From positions 215,629,046 to 215,693,045 of the forward strand of contig JAUPFV010000002.1 in the NCBI GenBank assembly GCA_036936605.1: a DNA stretch of 64,000 nucleotides. Direction: 5' to 3'. This document shows positions 10,154 to 20,911 of the stretch, one piece after another (position 1 is the stretch's first letter; each line of letters opens with the position of its first letter). The notes beneath the pieces were generated by a model. The model was not told the DNA's origin. It saw nothing but the letters and a program-made list of their open reading frames with translations, and did not search any database. Made by a program: the position numbers and the translations under genes. Origin of the DNA: Limnanthes douglasii subsp. nivea (lineage: Eukaryota; Streptophyta; Magnoliopsida; Brassicales; Limnanthaceae).

Positions 10154-10561
10154 TGATGAGTCCGGATTCTGTCACCACCTCGGACAGGGTCAGTTCGAAC
10201 AATGACCACCTAACCGGACAGGGGCGGTTCGGACACCATCATCCATTGGACTGTTCGAACAGAACTAAAGTACTTAAAACCTAATCACTTTTTGACTAAG
10301 CTGCCTGTTCCCCTACTTAGAACTAATGGGTCCTTAAACTCGAGCCGAGTTCATTAAACACGACCCAAAAGCCCATGTGGCCCAAATATAAGGGTATAAA
10401 TACCCAACCGCCAACATTAAATGAGGGTAATGAAAATTAAATACAACCAGGCAGCTTAATTCTCCCTCTACATTCTACCCAAACATTAAATACTCACAAA
10501 AGTCCACAAAACTCTAAACATAAATTACAAACTTACCCTCAGACGAAAATAAACCACACCA
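10154..10561 (+). repeat. 3' LTR of Tat1
   Basis: 408 bp, starts TGATGAG and ends CACACCA, matching the 5' LTR at 1073-1482. Confidence 0.93.
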
Positions 10562-10566
10562 ATATA
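10562..10566. repeat. Target-site duplication of Tat1, right copy
   Basis: ATATA directly after the 3' LTR, identical to 1068-1072. Confidence 0.75.
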
Positions 10567-10639
10567 TATATATTCTTAGTATTGATATTATTATTAATAT
10601 GTTCAATTAGATGTAGGTTTAATTGAGTGTTTGTTAGAT

Positions 10640-10850
10640 TTAAGTTGACATCTAGAGGTAATATATATCTCTAACCTATATTAATACTACCATGTATTGA
10701 ACGAGTAGTAGAGATATTGTGGTCGTGACCTAATCAAATATGAACGAGATTTCTAAATTATATTCTTCAATTGTAGAAGATAAGGGACTAGAGATACTAT
10801 CACCCATACCTGAAGATTAGTTGTTTGAGATTAAAACATGTTAATAACAT
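10640..10850 (+). repeat. Dispersed repeat R, copy 1
   Basis: Similar, at roughly two thirds identity by eye, to 19282-19435 in the same orientation and to 18150-18380 in inverted orientation. Shared landmarks are AGAGATATT..GGTCGTGA and GTTGTTTGAGATT. It ends just before the chimeric LTR element at 10856. Non-coding. Confidence 0.6.
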
Positions 10851-10855
10851 ACCGA

Positions 10856-11201
10856 TGTAGCGAAGACTGCGAAAAGACTGGTTACTTGTTCAGGTATCAG
10901 ATTTCAAAACTATGACTTGTCACAAAGTTTGATACCCAATTCGCCGCCTAAAGCCCTCAAAACCCAGTTTTTATATTTAGGCGCTATTTTTATTTATTTG
11001 TTTTATTTTAGACATTTATGTAAAAAAATATTTGGAATTAGGGTGTGGGTAGTGTTGTATAAAGCATTTTATACCCTATTTTTCCGTCAAACTTTGATTA
11101 ATAGAATTTTAGGATTATTTCTCTGAGTCTCCTTTATTCTCTAACCTAGAGTTAGGGTAAACTCTATTGTTTTCATCTTCTAATCTTCCGTCACGCCATC
11201 A
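10856..11201 (+). repeat. 5' LTR of the chimeric element
   Basis: 346 bp, TGTAGC...CCATCA, homologous to 12562-12956 but lacking an internal block of about 48 bp. Contains GTATAAAGCATTTTATACC near 11056-11074, a likely core promoter. Confidence 0.75.
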
Positions 11202-11203
11202 GT

Positions 11204-11214
11204 TGGTATCAGAG
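11204..11214 (+). other. Primer binding site (Met-tRNA type) of the chimeric element
   Basis: TGGTATCAGAG two bases after the LTR end, the usual plant initiator-Met-tRNA primer match. Confidence 0.75.
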
Positions 11215-11244
11215 ACCATCAATTCCTGCTACAACAATACAGGA

Positions 11245-11653
11245 ATCATGTTCTGGGTACCTCTTGATTTGAAGGCTAGAATAGAAAACGATATTTTCCA
11301 GTCTACCTGCACAATTGGAGGAAGAATTTGCAAGTTTGTAACTGATTCAGTTTCCAAATGCTGTCAAAATGTATTTTATGTTGGTAATTACAAAGATGCA
11401 GCATGGTGTTAAGTAGTTCCTATGGACGTTTTCCATCTAATTTAGGACGTATATGGCGACTTACGAGAAATTCTACTTATGATAATAGAACAAATCAATA
11501 CAGTTTTGTGAAAGATGGTATCAAGTTTATATTAGTACCATCTAGAGTAGTGTCTCCAAAACCACCACCAGTTAAGGAGTTTCATGCTCAAATTGCACCA
11601 GCTGCTAATCTTAGCTGTGATTCTAAAACTGTGTCTGACTCAGTGTTTGACTA
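11245..11653 (+). pseudogene. Gypsy protease-region fragment
   Basis: The 11167-11412 and 11403-11654 frames together read like the protease region of a plant Ty3/gypsy pol. There is a CTIGGRICKFVTDS stretch near 11310-11345, where a DSGS-type active site is expected but V replaces G, then YKDAAWC, and later YSFVKDGIKFILVP (near 11500-11545). A frameshift and stop near 11412 separate the halves. This tells which element class donated the backbone; there is no RT or integrase in the unit. Confidence 0.6.
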
Positions 11654-11831
11654 GTAACTCTATGATAAAAATATTTTTGAAGATGTATCTGGGTCGGTAT
11701 TTAACAAACCATTCTATGATGAGTATGATGCTGACTGGGATGATGAATATCTAATTAATATTGAGGAGAAATTTGTAGATTGAGATATTGTCTAAAGCAG
11801 TACACGAGACTATATCGCTTCAGAACTTCTA

Positions 11832-12516
11832 TTGAAGAAAGACTGCAAAGTAGAAGCTTTTATTGTGGAGATGTATCTTCCAGGTATTTTATGTTATCCT
11901 AAAATCAAAACTTTGATTTGGTTTACTGTGGATACATGTTGTCGTATTGGAAAAATGGAAGATGGTATTTTTGTGTTTGAGATTATGAATAAATTGATAA
12001 AAGAAAAGAATAGTGTTTTAATGGATAAAATATTAGGTTTTGTAATAGACCCTGAAGGATTTTTGGGTGATGATTGGGGGAAATAAAATAAAGAGTAACA
12101 AGTTAAAAGTAGAAGATTGCAGTGTCTTGAATCTGCTGGAAGAAATATACTCTGAAGAACTTAAGAAGCCATCTACTATTCAACAAATAGGAATTGTTCC
12201 TTTCTGCAAGGGTCTTGATGTGATACAACAAGCACAGTCTGGAACTGGAAAGACAATAACTTTTTACACGTGCAAGGGTGTTGTTGTGCATAGTAAATGG
12301 GTTGATAAAGCTGACATAGAACAAGTAGGTGAAATATATCTTGTTACTGCTAATCATAGTAATATCGATGACATGGTAAAGAGGAGAAAATGTGGGAAAC
12401 CACTTCTTGACAAGAGTTGCAGCATTCAGATTCTCACCTCTCACACCTTTACGTTGGTACCAGTTGAAATCAGCGATGAACACGCCAATGGTTTTTCAGT
12501 TCTGTCAATGTTTTAG
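11832..12516 (+). pseudogene. Captured host-gene segment: eIF4A DEAD-box fragment, possible PPR motif
   Basis: Two overlapping frames (11832-12086 and 12067-12516), a single frame in the duplicate at 20912-21565. The middle contains [19 protein letters not shown] followed by [10 protein letters not shown], which is the Q motif and ATP-binding motif I of translation initiation factor eIF4A, nearly residue for residue (12166-12255). After GKT the similarity stops, as if at an exon edge or capture breakpoint. Upstream, a [17 protein letters not shown] stretch resembles one pentatricopeptide repeat. The rest is unassigned. It is a transduplicated fragment, not a working helicase: motifs II-VI are absent. 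Confidence 0.7.
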
Positions 12517-12549
12517 TGTTCCGAATTCGAGGTCGAATTCTTCCCAACT

Positions 12550-12558
12550 GGGGAAGGA
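12550..12558 (+). other. Polypurine tract of the chimeric element
   Basis: GGGGAAGGA three bases before the TG of the second LTR. Confidence 0.55.
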
Positions 12559-12561
12559 TGA

Positions 12562-12956
12562 TGTAGCAAAGACTGCGAACATACTGGTTTTTTATTCAGG
12601 TATCAGAATTGGATCAAATAGGTACTTACATCGAAGATTTTGACGAGCCGGTTAGATTTCAAAACTGTGAATTGTCACAAAGTTTGATACCCAAATTCGA
12701 CGCCTAAAGCCCTCAAAAACAGTTTTTATATTTAGGCATTATTTTTATTTATTTGTTTTATTTTAGACATTTATTTTATTTTTTTATTTGGAATTAGGGT
12801 TTGGGTAGTGCTATATAAAGTATTCTATACCCTATTTTACCGTCAGACTTTGATTAATAGAATTTTGAGATTATTTTTTCGAGTCCCTTTATTCTCTAAC
12901 CTAGGGTTAGGATAATATCTCATATTTTCTTCTTCTAATCATCCGCCACGCCATCA
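12562..12956 (+). repeat. 3' LTR of the chimeric element
   Basis: 395 bp, TGTAGC...CCATCA. Homologous to 10856-11201 and to the truncated copy at 21540-21897. Confidence 0.75.
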
Positions 12957-13869
12957 CATACTGTAACTAAATATAATTTAAAGAATAGTATCAACATTGA
13001 ATTAGTTTAGATATGAAATATTATAGTAAAACAAAATACATGTAAAATTATCTTAGATTATTTTAATATTTATATATTGTTTAATTTTTTTTATTTTTTT
13101 CTTTAGCTTTATTTTATAAAATCTCTAAATCCAGTTTTCAGATCAAACAATATGGTAATTAAATACTACTGATATATATAAATATTTACTTGTTCGAATA
13201 TAAGTAAATAATTCCTTTGAGTTGGATAGTAAATCGAGTCTAGAAGATTCCTATTACTTGACGATAATCATAGATTTATCATATCATCTAGTTTACTTAT
13301 CATGTCTACTTTTGATACGATGGATTCCATCTTATCCTAAGAAAAGTGACGTAATTATTTTTATTGGACGAAAGCACGAGTTAATGGATAAGTGATGATT
13401 AATAACATGTTTGGTTACACTAGTCACATCATCTATCTTTCAAGCAAAAATATCAAGATTATGAGAAAAAAATTAAAAGAGCAGAACAGAAAGTACTTGT
13501 GAGGTTCATACCAATCTCAATTTTATATGTATGTCATAACTCAACTTTCTCAAATGCCTTGTATAACTTAACTATAGGCATCTCTGATGTTCTCCACCAT
13601 TATAGGATCAACCGGTTCCTCTGGTTCCTCTGTTAATTTATACATTTTTAGTGAGAGTTAGGCCAAGTAGCGCTCACTAAATATTAAAAATAAGTACGAT
13701 TCTCATGTATTATTATGCATGATAGTATCTATGTCATATTGAATAGCTTATTTTCAGAACGTAGCATCTCTTGATATCATAGCTTTACTAAAAGTCTTTG
13801 GTTAATCCTCAATAATAAAACAATATTGATATTAATAGTCAATTTTATCTCATGCCCCTTCAACAAAAT

Positions 13870-15400
13870 AAAGTTAAAAATTATATCCAAAAGACTTAGA
13901 TTTTATAGGTCTTCTGTCTCCCCTTGGTTCAGAAGGTTCAGGTACATGAATAGTACCACATAATCCATCTTCAGCTTGTACTGAGTTCCTATTTATTGAG
14001 TTCTGAATTGTGTCTCTAGGTCTTGGTATAGATGTAAATCTTTTTCGTCCAATATTGCATCACTTGACTCTATAATTGTGTTCATTGACACATAGTCAAT
14101 AGATTCTAACACATAGAACCTATATGCAACAGAATGCTAAGCATAACGAATGAAGATACAATTTTATACCTTTTTTAGCCAAGTTTTTTCCTTTTAGGTT
14201 ATGTGAGCCTTACAACTGTTGTACAGCTCTAGACTTTTGGATAACTCGATATTGGAGGATTATTATACCAAATATCATATTGGGTAATCTTATTCCTTTT
14301 TGAAAGAATTTCATTAAATAGAAATAGGTTGTTAACATAACCTCACCCAAAAATTCTTCACTCAAACCCGAATAGGATAACATAGAATTGCTTCCGGACC
14401 CATTCACCATGCAACATTATTATACTGCATATAACATACCTCGGATATTTATGGCACATAACTCTGACCAGAATTAAGATTTTAAACTAAAATCTCATCT
14501 TGTTGCTTTTCTAGATCTTTAGACACGCGTAAACTAGAAATGGTGCCAGTTGGACCATATTGGTCTTCCCTTTTGCAGCATGATAATATTTCATAAAATG
14601 ACCAGGTTTTCTACACTTCCAACATGCCAACTTTGGCTTCTTGTTAGAATATGTATTATTTTTTCCCTTGAATATTTTTAAATTTTATTTTACAGTTTTT
14701 GAATTCTTTAAAATAATCCACTATTTTCAACCATAATCACATTAAATTTTCCTTCTTGGTTCTTTCCTTAGGTTTACTGATTTTTATTGAGTCTTTCATA
14801 ACTCTTCAATCTTAAAATGACTCCCAAGTTAAACTAGTGACATTTCTTCTTTGTTATGTTTCAGATTGTGTTTAAAGTCTTTCCATTATGAGGGTAATTT
14901 GTTTATAACATTAGACACCATAATATATTTTTATCTATTTTCATATTATATTGAACAAACTGACCTAAAATTTTAAATAATTCATTATAATGTTCCATGA
15001 CCTGCCTTGAAACAACCATTTTGTAACTGATAAAATTACTAACTTTTAACTTCTTTTTAGAAGTATACTTATTTTATAACCAAATCCCACAGTTTTTTGT
15101 GTAGACTCGATATTCTAGTATACATCAAATAAAGTATCATACATACCGTGTAAGATGTGGCCATGCCATATGTAATCATCGTTCTCCCATTTACAGCGCC
15201 CCATTGTTTGATCTGTCATTTTATTATCAATGATCTCTCGCATGGAAGTGCTCAAAAGGTACATAGTTTGAGAGTGGTCAACATAAAATGCATATTTTTC
15301 TACCACATCTGAAATCATGGCCCTCAAACTTGTTCCAATTAGCAAACTTGCTTGTCATATCCTTGGCAGATTCTCTATTTGTCATTTGAATCTTCATATA
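13870..15400 (-). pseudogene. Ty1/copia relic: gag and integrase pieces
   Basis: On the minus strand a copia gag is readable from about 15400 to 14560: KWENDDYIWHGHILHGM near 15190-15130, YKMVVSRQVMEHYNELFKIL near 15020-14960, and a zinc knuckle CWKCRKPGHF near 14630 whose last Cys has become Tyr. Shortly after, the C-terminal side of integrase appears (NSMLSYSGLSEEFLGEVML near 14380), followed by RFYVLES and RFTSIPRPRD segments to about 13880. Protease and the integrase core are missing, so a deletion joins gag to late integrase. Many stops. It resembles the Tnt1-like copia families and is not the family of the element at 28579. Confidence 0.72.
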
Positions 15401-17950
15401 CATATATTTTTAATCTTTTGTCATTCGACCAACCATATAGTTATTCAACTGAAAATATAGTTATTCAAATGTAAAAACATTTTAGGTCCAATAAAACGAC
15501 TATTTCCCTTTAAATTCAAAAAAAATGACTTAAATTTGAAAATAAGAATTTAAACATGTTTTCATAATAGCCATACATAGGGCTCTGCACCTTGGATCCC
15601 ACAAGATTCTACACCTCTTGACCTAGCTCGTTTCACTCTCTAGCTCACATGTTATAATATATTCTTACAATCGTGTATTCTGCACTTTTCGACTTGTTTA
15701 ATAATATATTATGACATACATTTTTTTACTAGTCAATACAATTATACTAAAATATCTAACATATTTGACCTTCGACCCAGATTAAAACATCGTCTGGACC
15801 CTTATTTGTAGATACTTTAAAATATATAGTCTATTGATTTTCCTTGTTATGGACTAGCTAGACCATCGTCCTAGAGCGACCGTTTTAGAATCAATTGACT
15901 TTATTACACTTATTGTTTATTTTTATATTTACAATGTATTTGGTATCATGTAAAATATATAAACCACCCTGTAAACCAAACTATCCGCCTTCTCACCAAT
16001 ATGAATAACAGATTTAAAGTGTGTGATCAATATTGAGTGGTCAATGTTGAATTCGACCAAGCAGCTTAGCATATTCAGACAATTAACTATTTTGATACTA
16101 ACATGTGCACCTCATTAGTATATGAGCAAAGTAGACATACTCAAACTCTAGAGTGAATAATGTTTTACTACTCGTGCGCCAAGATATTATTGATCGTCAT
16201 CAGGTCAAGCTGCGTTTTCAAAGTAGACATACTCAAACTCTAAAGTGAATAATGTTTTACTACTCGTGCGCCAAGATATTATTGATCGTCATCAGGTCAA
16301 GCTGCGTTTTCAACACGTTGAATGGACGAAAAAAATTATAAAACCCCAATATATTTTAAATAAATAAACAACCTAACTGAAATTCAAGTATAAATTTATC
16401 TTGGATTCTATCACTCATTTGGTGATTTGGTTTTCCTTGATTTTATGTGAGATTACATTCAGCCATGCAGGATACCCTTGAAGGGTGAAGTTCTTCATTT
16501 ATAGAAGGAAATTCAAGCAATAGTTTAAGTTCTATGGTGAATTCATCTGAAGGTATAGGTATGAAACCTTTAAATGAAGCAGATCATGCCCCCAACAGTA
16601 TCAACCAAGTATGGCAAAGTTCCATGTTAATGTTTGAGCATGTTGATATTTAAGCATATTGATGTTTGAGAATTTTATGCTTTTGTTGCATTATAATTTT
16701 GGGTTTGGACGAGTTAAATTCTTTGGTAGTGTTGAAAAGATAATTTAATTTTTTTTCTTCTTTATTTTTAGTTTTAAAATACTCAAGCGGAGTGAGCTAG
16801 TATTTTTATCGTCTTTGTTTATGTTGACATTATCTTTTTTCTCATAATATCTTATTATATGATTAGATTCTGACAAAGCAAGGTTTGTCATAAATGTTTT
16901 TTTACTCATCGAATGACAATAACTAGTCGAACTTCACCCTACCATGTTGTCAATATAGGTAAGATTTTTCCAAATAAGATGATCAGTCTCCATGAAAAAA
17001 GTGTAAGAAATTTCAAACTATTCATTTGATCATTTCGACAACTATGTCGTATTAACCTTAATTTGACTATGTGTGTAATAAGTGTGTTCCATTGAAAATC
17101 AAAGGGTTCGGCATAGCCAACATTCTATAAGGTTGTTTACACTTACTTATTCTTCTTTAGACGATAGCAGATGTGTTACCCCAAATAAACATGGATTGAT
17201 TGGATTCGGTCGGGTGGTGTAAGATACGAGATCCATTAAATATTTTCATAACCTTTTGGTTTTGTAGCTTCTCGTCGGCCAAAAAAATTAAAATTTAGTG
17301 TAATCTTCATAATGGTAGGGACTTATGACTTGTAAATACTAAATCAGAGTCTATTTTATAATGTTGTTATAATAAATTGTAATAATTAGAGGTATTTTAT
17401 ATAATAATTGGTTTGGATTATATGGTCTTGCATTACCAAATTGGACTCATAGACCATGTAAGCCGATTGGGCCCAAAAGTCTATATATATCCTTATTTAT
17501 GATTTTAGATAATTTAATGAAACATTTACTCCAAAGAACAAAATTTAAAACAATTTATGCAAGTACTATATTGATGTGAGTTATAACACAAATGAGTATA
17601 AAGCTCTAAAATACAAAATATAAAACCTGACTAATGATGGTAAGTTTCTCAAATTCATCATTATATTTTGTTTTTCAGAAATTTACATTCTTTTGTGTTA
17701 TGACTGACATCATTATAGTACTTGTATTAATATTTTTCATTTTTAATAATATGAGGGGGTCCACATATTTTATGGCTTGCATAAATGGACCACATATTTG
17801 GCTCGGTCGTGGATTATTGGTATTCATAACTAAGCTACATATATTGGTTGTTTGAACCCTTAATTCGTTAAAAATATGGACCCATTGTGGGTTATGTTTT
17901 CTTGTTCCGATGTTTTTTATGATGGTAAACTTTTAGATTAGATGGTTCGT
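15401..17950. other. AT-rich intergenic stretch
   Basis: No coding frame that I can support. It contains one recent tandem duplication (16128-16311, separate entry). A TATATATATCC stretch near 17480 could be a decayed LTR promoter, but no partner LTR was found. Confidence 0.5.
16128..16311. repeat. Tandem duplication, two 92-bp units
   Basis: Units 16128-16219 and 16220-16311 differ at a single base (CTAGAG versus CTAAAG). Non-coding; clearly recent compared with its surroundings. Confidence 0.92.
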
Positions 17951-18130
17951 CGAAGGGTTTCTCTCAAAACCCTAGAGATTATATAGAAAAATATAAAATT
18001 AAAGTTTATATATCGTAAAATTATCAATTAAATAGAAACAATCAGGGTTTCTCTCAAAACCCTAGAGATTATAGAGAAAAATAGATACTTATAGTTTATA
18101 TGTTGCAAAATTATCAAATAAATTGGAAAA
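17951..18130. repeat. Tandem duplication, two ~90-bp units
   Basis: The block beginning GGGTTTCTCTCAAAACCC occurs at 17955 and again at 18045 with similar downstream sequence. The units are moderately diverged. Non-coding. Confidence 0.75.
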
Positions 18131-18149
18131 TTCAAATAGAGAGAGACCG

Positions 18150-19435
18150 GGAAAAACTGTTGTAATTGTCTCTCGATCTCAAATAGTTAACCTTCATGTA
18201 TGGATGGTTGTATATTTAGTTTTCTATCTTCTAAAATAGAGTCATATAATCTAGGAACCAGTTCAGATTGTAATTGATCACGGTCGTAATATCTATACTA
18301 ATCATTTTAACCTAGGATATTAATATAGTTCGAGGATAAATATTATATATCTATCTTAGCCTAAATATTATAAACAGTCACAAGAATGTTGGGTGCATTA
18401 AATTAATTCACCTTTAGATCACTGATAAGTGCTCTTCTTTTTCAAAAACCTCGAAGTCGGACAAACAATTAAATTAGAGTGTAAAGTATGATGATGAACG
18501 TGGCTTCTTCTGAAATCTAGGCACGATCGAAATCATGGTATACCTTATACTTTATATTTATAATTAGTCGTATACGATCATATGGTCAGAGAAATCCTAG
18601 TTAGGGAAGAATTACTTCTCTTTCATAGATGCCTACTCCATGAACCACTAGATATGTATGATCAGGAGATGAAGAATTTCAGAATAGAACGTGGTCGACA
18701 ATGCTAAAACGTGATAACTTTTGGACTCAATAACGTGAGTACTACGTATCAGTGGTTGGTAAATATAACTTTTTCTCAACAATCGGGTTGTAATATGGAG
18801 GAATATATAAAATGATATGCTGGTAAAAAAGGTTCTTCTTCTGAAATCCTGATAATACCTGAAATCATATGATAGTCTCTATGTATATTTATTCATATAT
18901 GATCATACAACCAGAGTAGCCACAACGACTTCTCTTTCATGGATGCATACATCATGTACTACCGGATCTATATGATCAAGAGATGACAACTTTCATAACA
19001 AAACATGGTCTGCAATGCTACAACGTGATGTTTTTTTAGTCAAGAATGTGGTTGTTATGTATGGGTGGTTGGTAAATGAAAACAATTCTCAATATCTGGG
19101 CCGTAATATTGAGGCATATATAAATTATGTGCAGTGAAAACTTGGTTATGATACAACCCATTTTGTCATTATATGGTTTATCATTCTCAAGAGAAATATA
19201 GAATTATATATTCAACATCCGGTCTTGGAAGTTTTTAGATTTCATGGTCATCAAAAAGGACATCGAGACCGACCCCACCGAGTTGTAATAGAGATATTAC
19301 GATCGTGATTTATTGAAATCTGAACTAGTTCATTGATTATATGATTTAATTATGGGAGATATGATACTAAAGGTACAACCAACCATACATAAATGTTAGT
19401 TATTTGAGATTAATATATAATTACAACACACTCGA
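18150..19435. mobile_element. Unit with long inverted repeats and two internal direct repeats
   Basis: Left arm about 18150-18296 and right arm about 19289-19435 are imperfect inverted repeats, sharing TGTTGTAATT, ATCTCAAATA and ATCACG.TCGTAATATC in mirrored order. The interior holds two diverged direct repeats (18497-18830 and 18831-19145). No transposase frame. The structure suggests a non-autonomous DNA transposon of foldback or Mutator-like type, but no target duplication was resolved. A lone arm-like copy sits at 10640-10850. Confidence 0.5.
18497..19145 (+). repeat. Two diverged ~320-335-bp direct repeats
   Basis: Both units run in the same order: CTTCTTCTGAAATC, CTTCTCTTTCAT, ATGATCA.GAGATGA, TGGTTGGTAAAT, and GTAATAT.GAGG.ATATATAAA. 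No coding frame. They lie inside the inverted-repeat unit. Confidence 0.7.
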
Positions 19436-20885
19436 AGAGAATTTCTTTTTAAAAGAATATAAAAATTGAATCAATTAAATTGTGAAGATTTTTAGTAAAA
19501 TAAAGTAAATTTTCAATAACCGTGGATTCTTTTATAGTTGATATATTCCAAAATATTTACTATTTTACTTTATTTTCTTCTTCTTTTTTATATATTTTGC
19601 TTTTCTATTCTTTTGTACTATGTTTAATGATCTGTCATAATTTTTCTTTTTACTTTCTATTTTGTAAGTGATTTTTTTAAATATAATTAGTAATATGCTA
19701 AGAACATATACAAAACAAATCCACTCTAACTTCTTTATAAAAAAACAACAAGATTCAACCACAAATCAAGTACAACTGTTCTATTGTATTTTATTTTTGA
19801 TATTATGGACAATATTCGTTCTAAAAGTGCTAGGTATGTGTTAAAGTGCTTAGTCTAAAAATATCAAAAAGTAAAAAATATGCTTTGAGCATTGAATATT
19901 ATGTGTTTGTATATTTTAGAACTTTAGGAACTTAATTGAAACATAGTAAACTCATACTTAGATTATATATTATTTTATTTTGAATATACTATTTTATATA
20001 AAAATAAATATATTGAAATAATAATTTGTTTTTTGAAGTAGTTGTAATGTATTGAAAGTATATATATATATATATAAAGAGATTTTCATGAAGTTTTACC
20101 AAGTAAACGGGTCTCATGCTTAATCAACAATAGAAATTTGCATAAAAATGAAGAAATATGTGGTTTCTCTAGTGTTATAGTATATTTAATCTGGATTATT
20201 AAATCCTTATGGGTACTTCATCATCTAATACTTGTGACCATCTAGAAAGGAAGTCATTCATCCAACACACTTTAAATAGATTTGTTAGAAATCTTTAAAA
20301 ACTAGGCATTGCACAAGTTTCACATATAATTTATAAAACAAATCATATATTACAAGTTTATATGTCTTTTTGGGTGCCTTATCATTTAATAACTTTTCTT
20401 AAATCGCTTAGAATCCATTAACTGTCACATGGATAAATAAAGATGATGAAAAAACATATATATTTGATGACTACTATTAATGAAGTCTTTTATAATCTTG
20501 GTTTATTAATGAATATGTTTTAGAATATCCAGTTAAATTATTATATAATGAGAAATAAATCAGAAAAACTGATAAATCTAGAATGATTCAATTTTTTGTC
20601 TACAAAATGTGGTTAAAGGGGTTTCCCTTGTTTTATGAACTTGTTGTGAAACAAAATTGATCTTGTTTTATACCGTTTAATAATATTCATTGATTATGTA
20701 TATTGTGATATTTTTATTTTGTTCATGACTAGAAAAAAAATAAGTGTGAGATATTTTGGATATTTATTATTTATATATATATATTATACTAATTTACTTC
20801 TAGTTTAACTTATAAAAAGAATAAAATAGTATCATTTCTCGAGTCTAAAAAAACTCATTACTTGAAAATAATAATATATTTGTTC
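19436..20885. other. AT-rich intergenic stretch
   Basis: No supportable gene. A short TA dinucleotide run lies at 20059-20076. It ends at the left breakpoint of the duplicated block. Confidence 0.5.
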
Positions 20886-20911
20886 AAGACTACATCGCTT
20901 CAGAAGTTCTA

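Larger units (their letters stand above)
1073..10561 (+). mobile_element. Tat1: full-length Ty3/gypsy Tat-type LTR retrotransposon
   Basis: A 9,489-bp element bounded by two near-identical LTRs (1073-1482, 10154-10561) that start TGATGAG and end CACCA, with a 5-bp duplication ATATA outside. Inside on + come gag, protease, reverse transcriptase, RNase H and integrase, the Ty3/gypsy order. An additional archaeal-type RNase H after the first marks the Tat clade. A long antisense gene fills 6753-9704, between integrase and the 3' LTR. Gag-pol carries at least eight stops or frameshifts and an internal deletion, so the copy is not autonomous. It is the same family as Tat2 (37246-44538). Confidence 0.93.
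10856..12956 (+). mobile_element. Small chimeric LTR retroelement carrying host-gene fragments
   Basis: Two LTR-like repeats (10856-11201 and 12562-12956) flank about 1.36 kb. A Met-tRNA-type primer site (11204-11214) follows the first and a purine tract GGGGAAGGA (12550-12558) precedes the second, so the structure is that of a non-autonomous LTR element. The interior holds a degenerate gypsy protease segment and then a stretch matching host eIF4A. The flanking five bases (ACCGA and CATAC) do not match, so no target duplication is visible. About 48 bp near the start of the second LTR are missing from the first. A partial copy lies at 20886-21897. Confidence 0.75.
11806..13831 (+). repeat. Segmental duplication, copy 1
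   Basis: Matches 20886-22674 in the same orientation over about 2 kb. It covers the eIF4A-bearing interior, the 3' LTR and about 870 bp of unique non-coding flank (12957-13831), so it arose after the LTR element inserted. No gene is evident in the flank. Confidence 0.8.

Noticed and set aside
10851..12961. Target-site duplication around the chimeric LTR element
   Set aside because: ACCGA on the left and CATAC on the right do not match, and shifting the ends by a few bases does not help.
16128..16311. CRISPR-like repeat array
   Set aside because: Two adjacent 92-bp units without spacers in plant nuclear DNA; a simple tandem duplication.
17440..17540. Solitary LTR suggested by a TATA-rich promoter-like stretch
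   Set aside because: No second copy, no defined TG...CA ends and no flanking duplication could be found.
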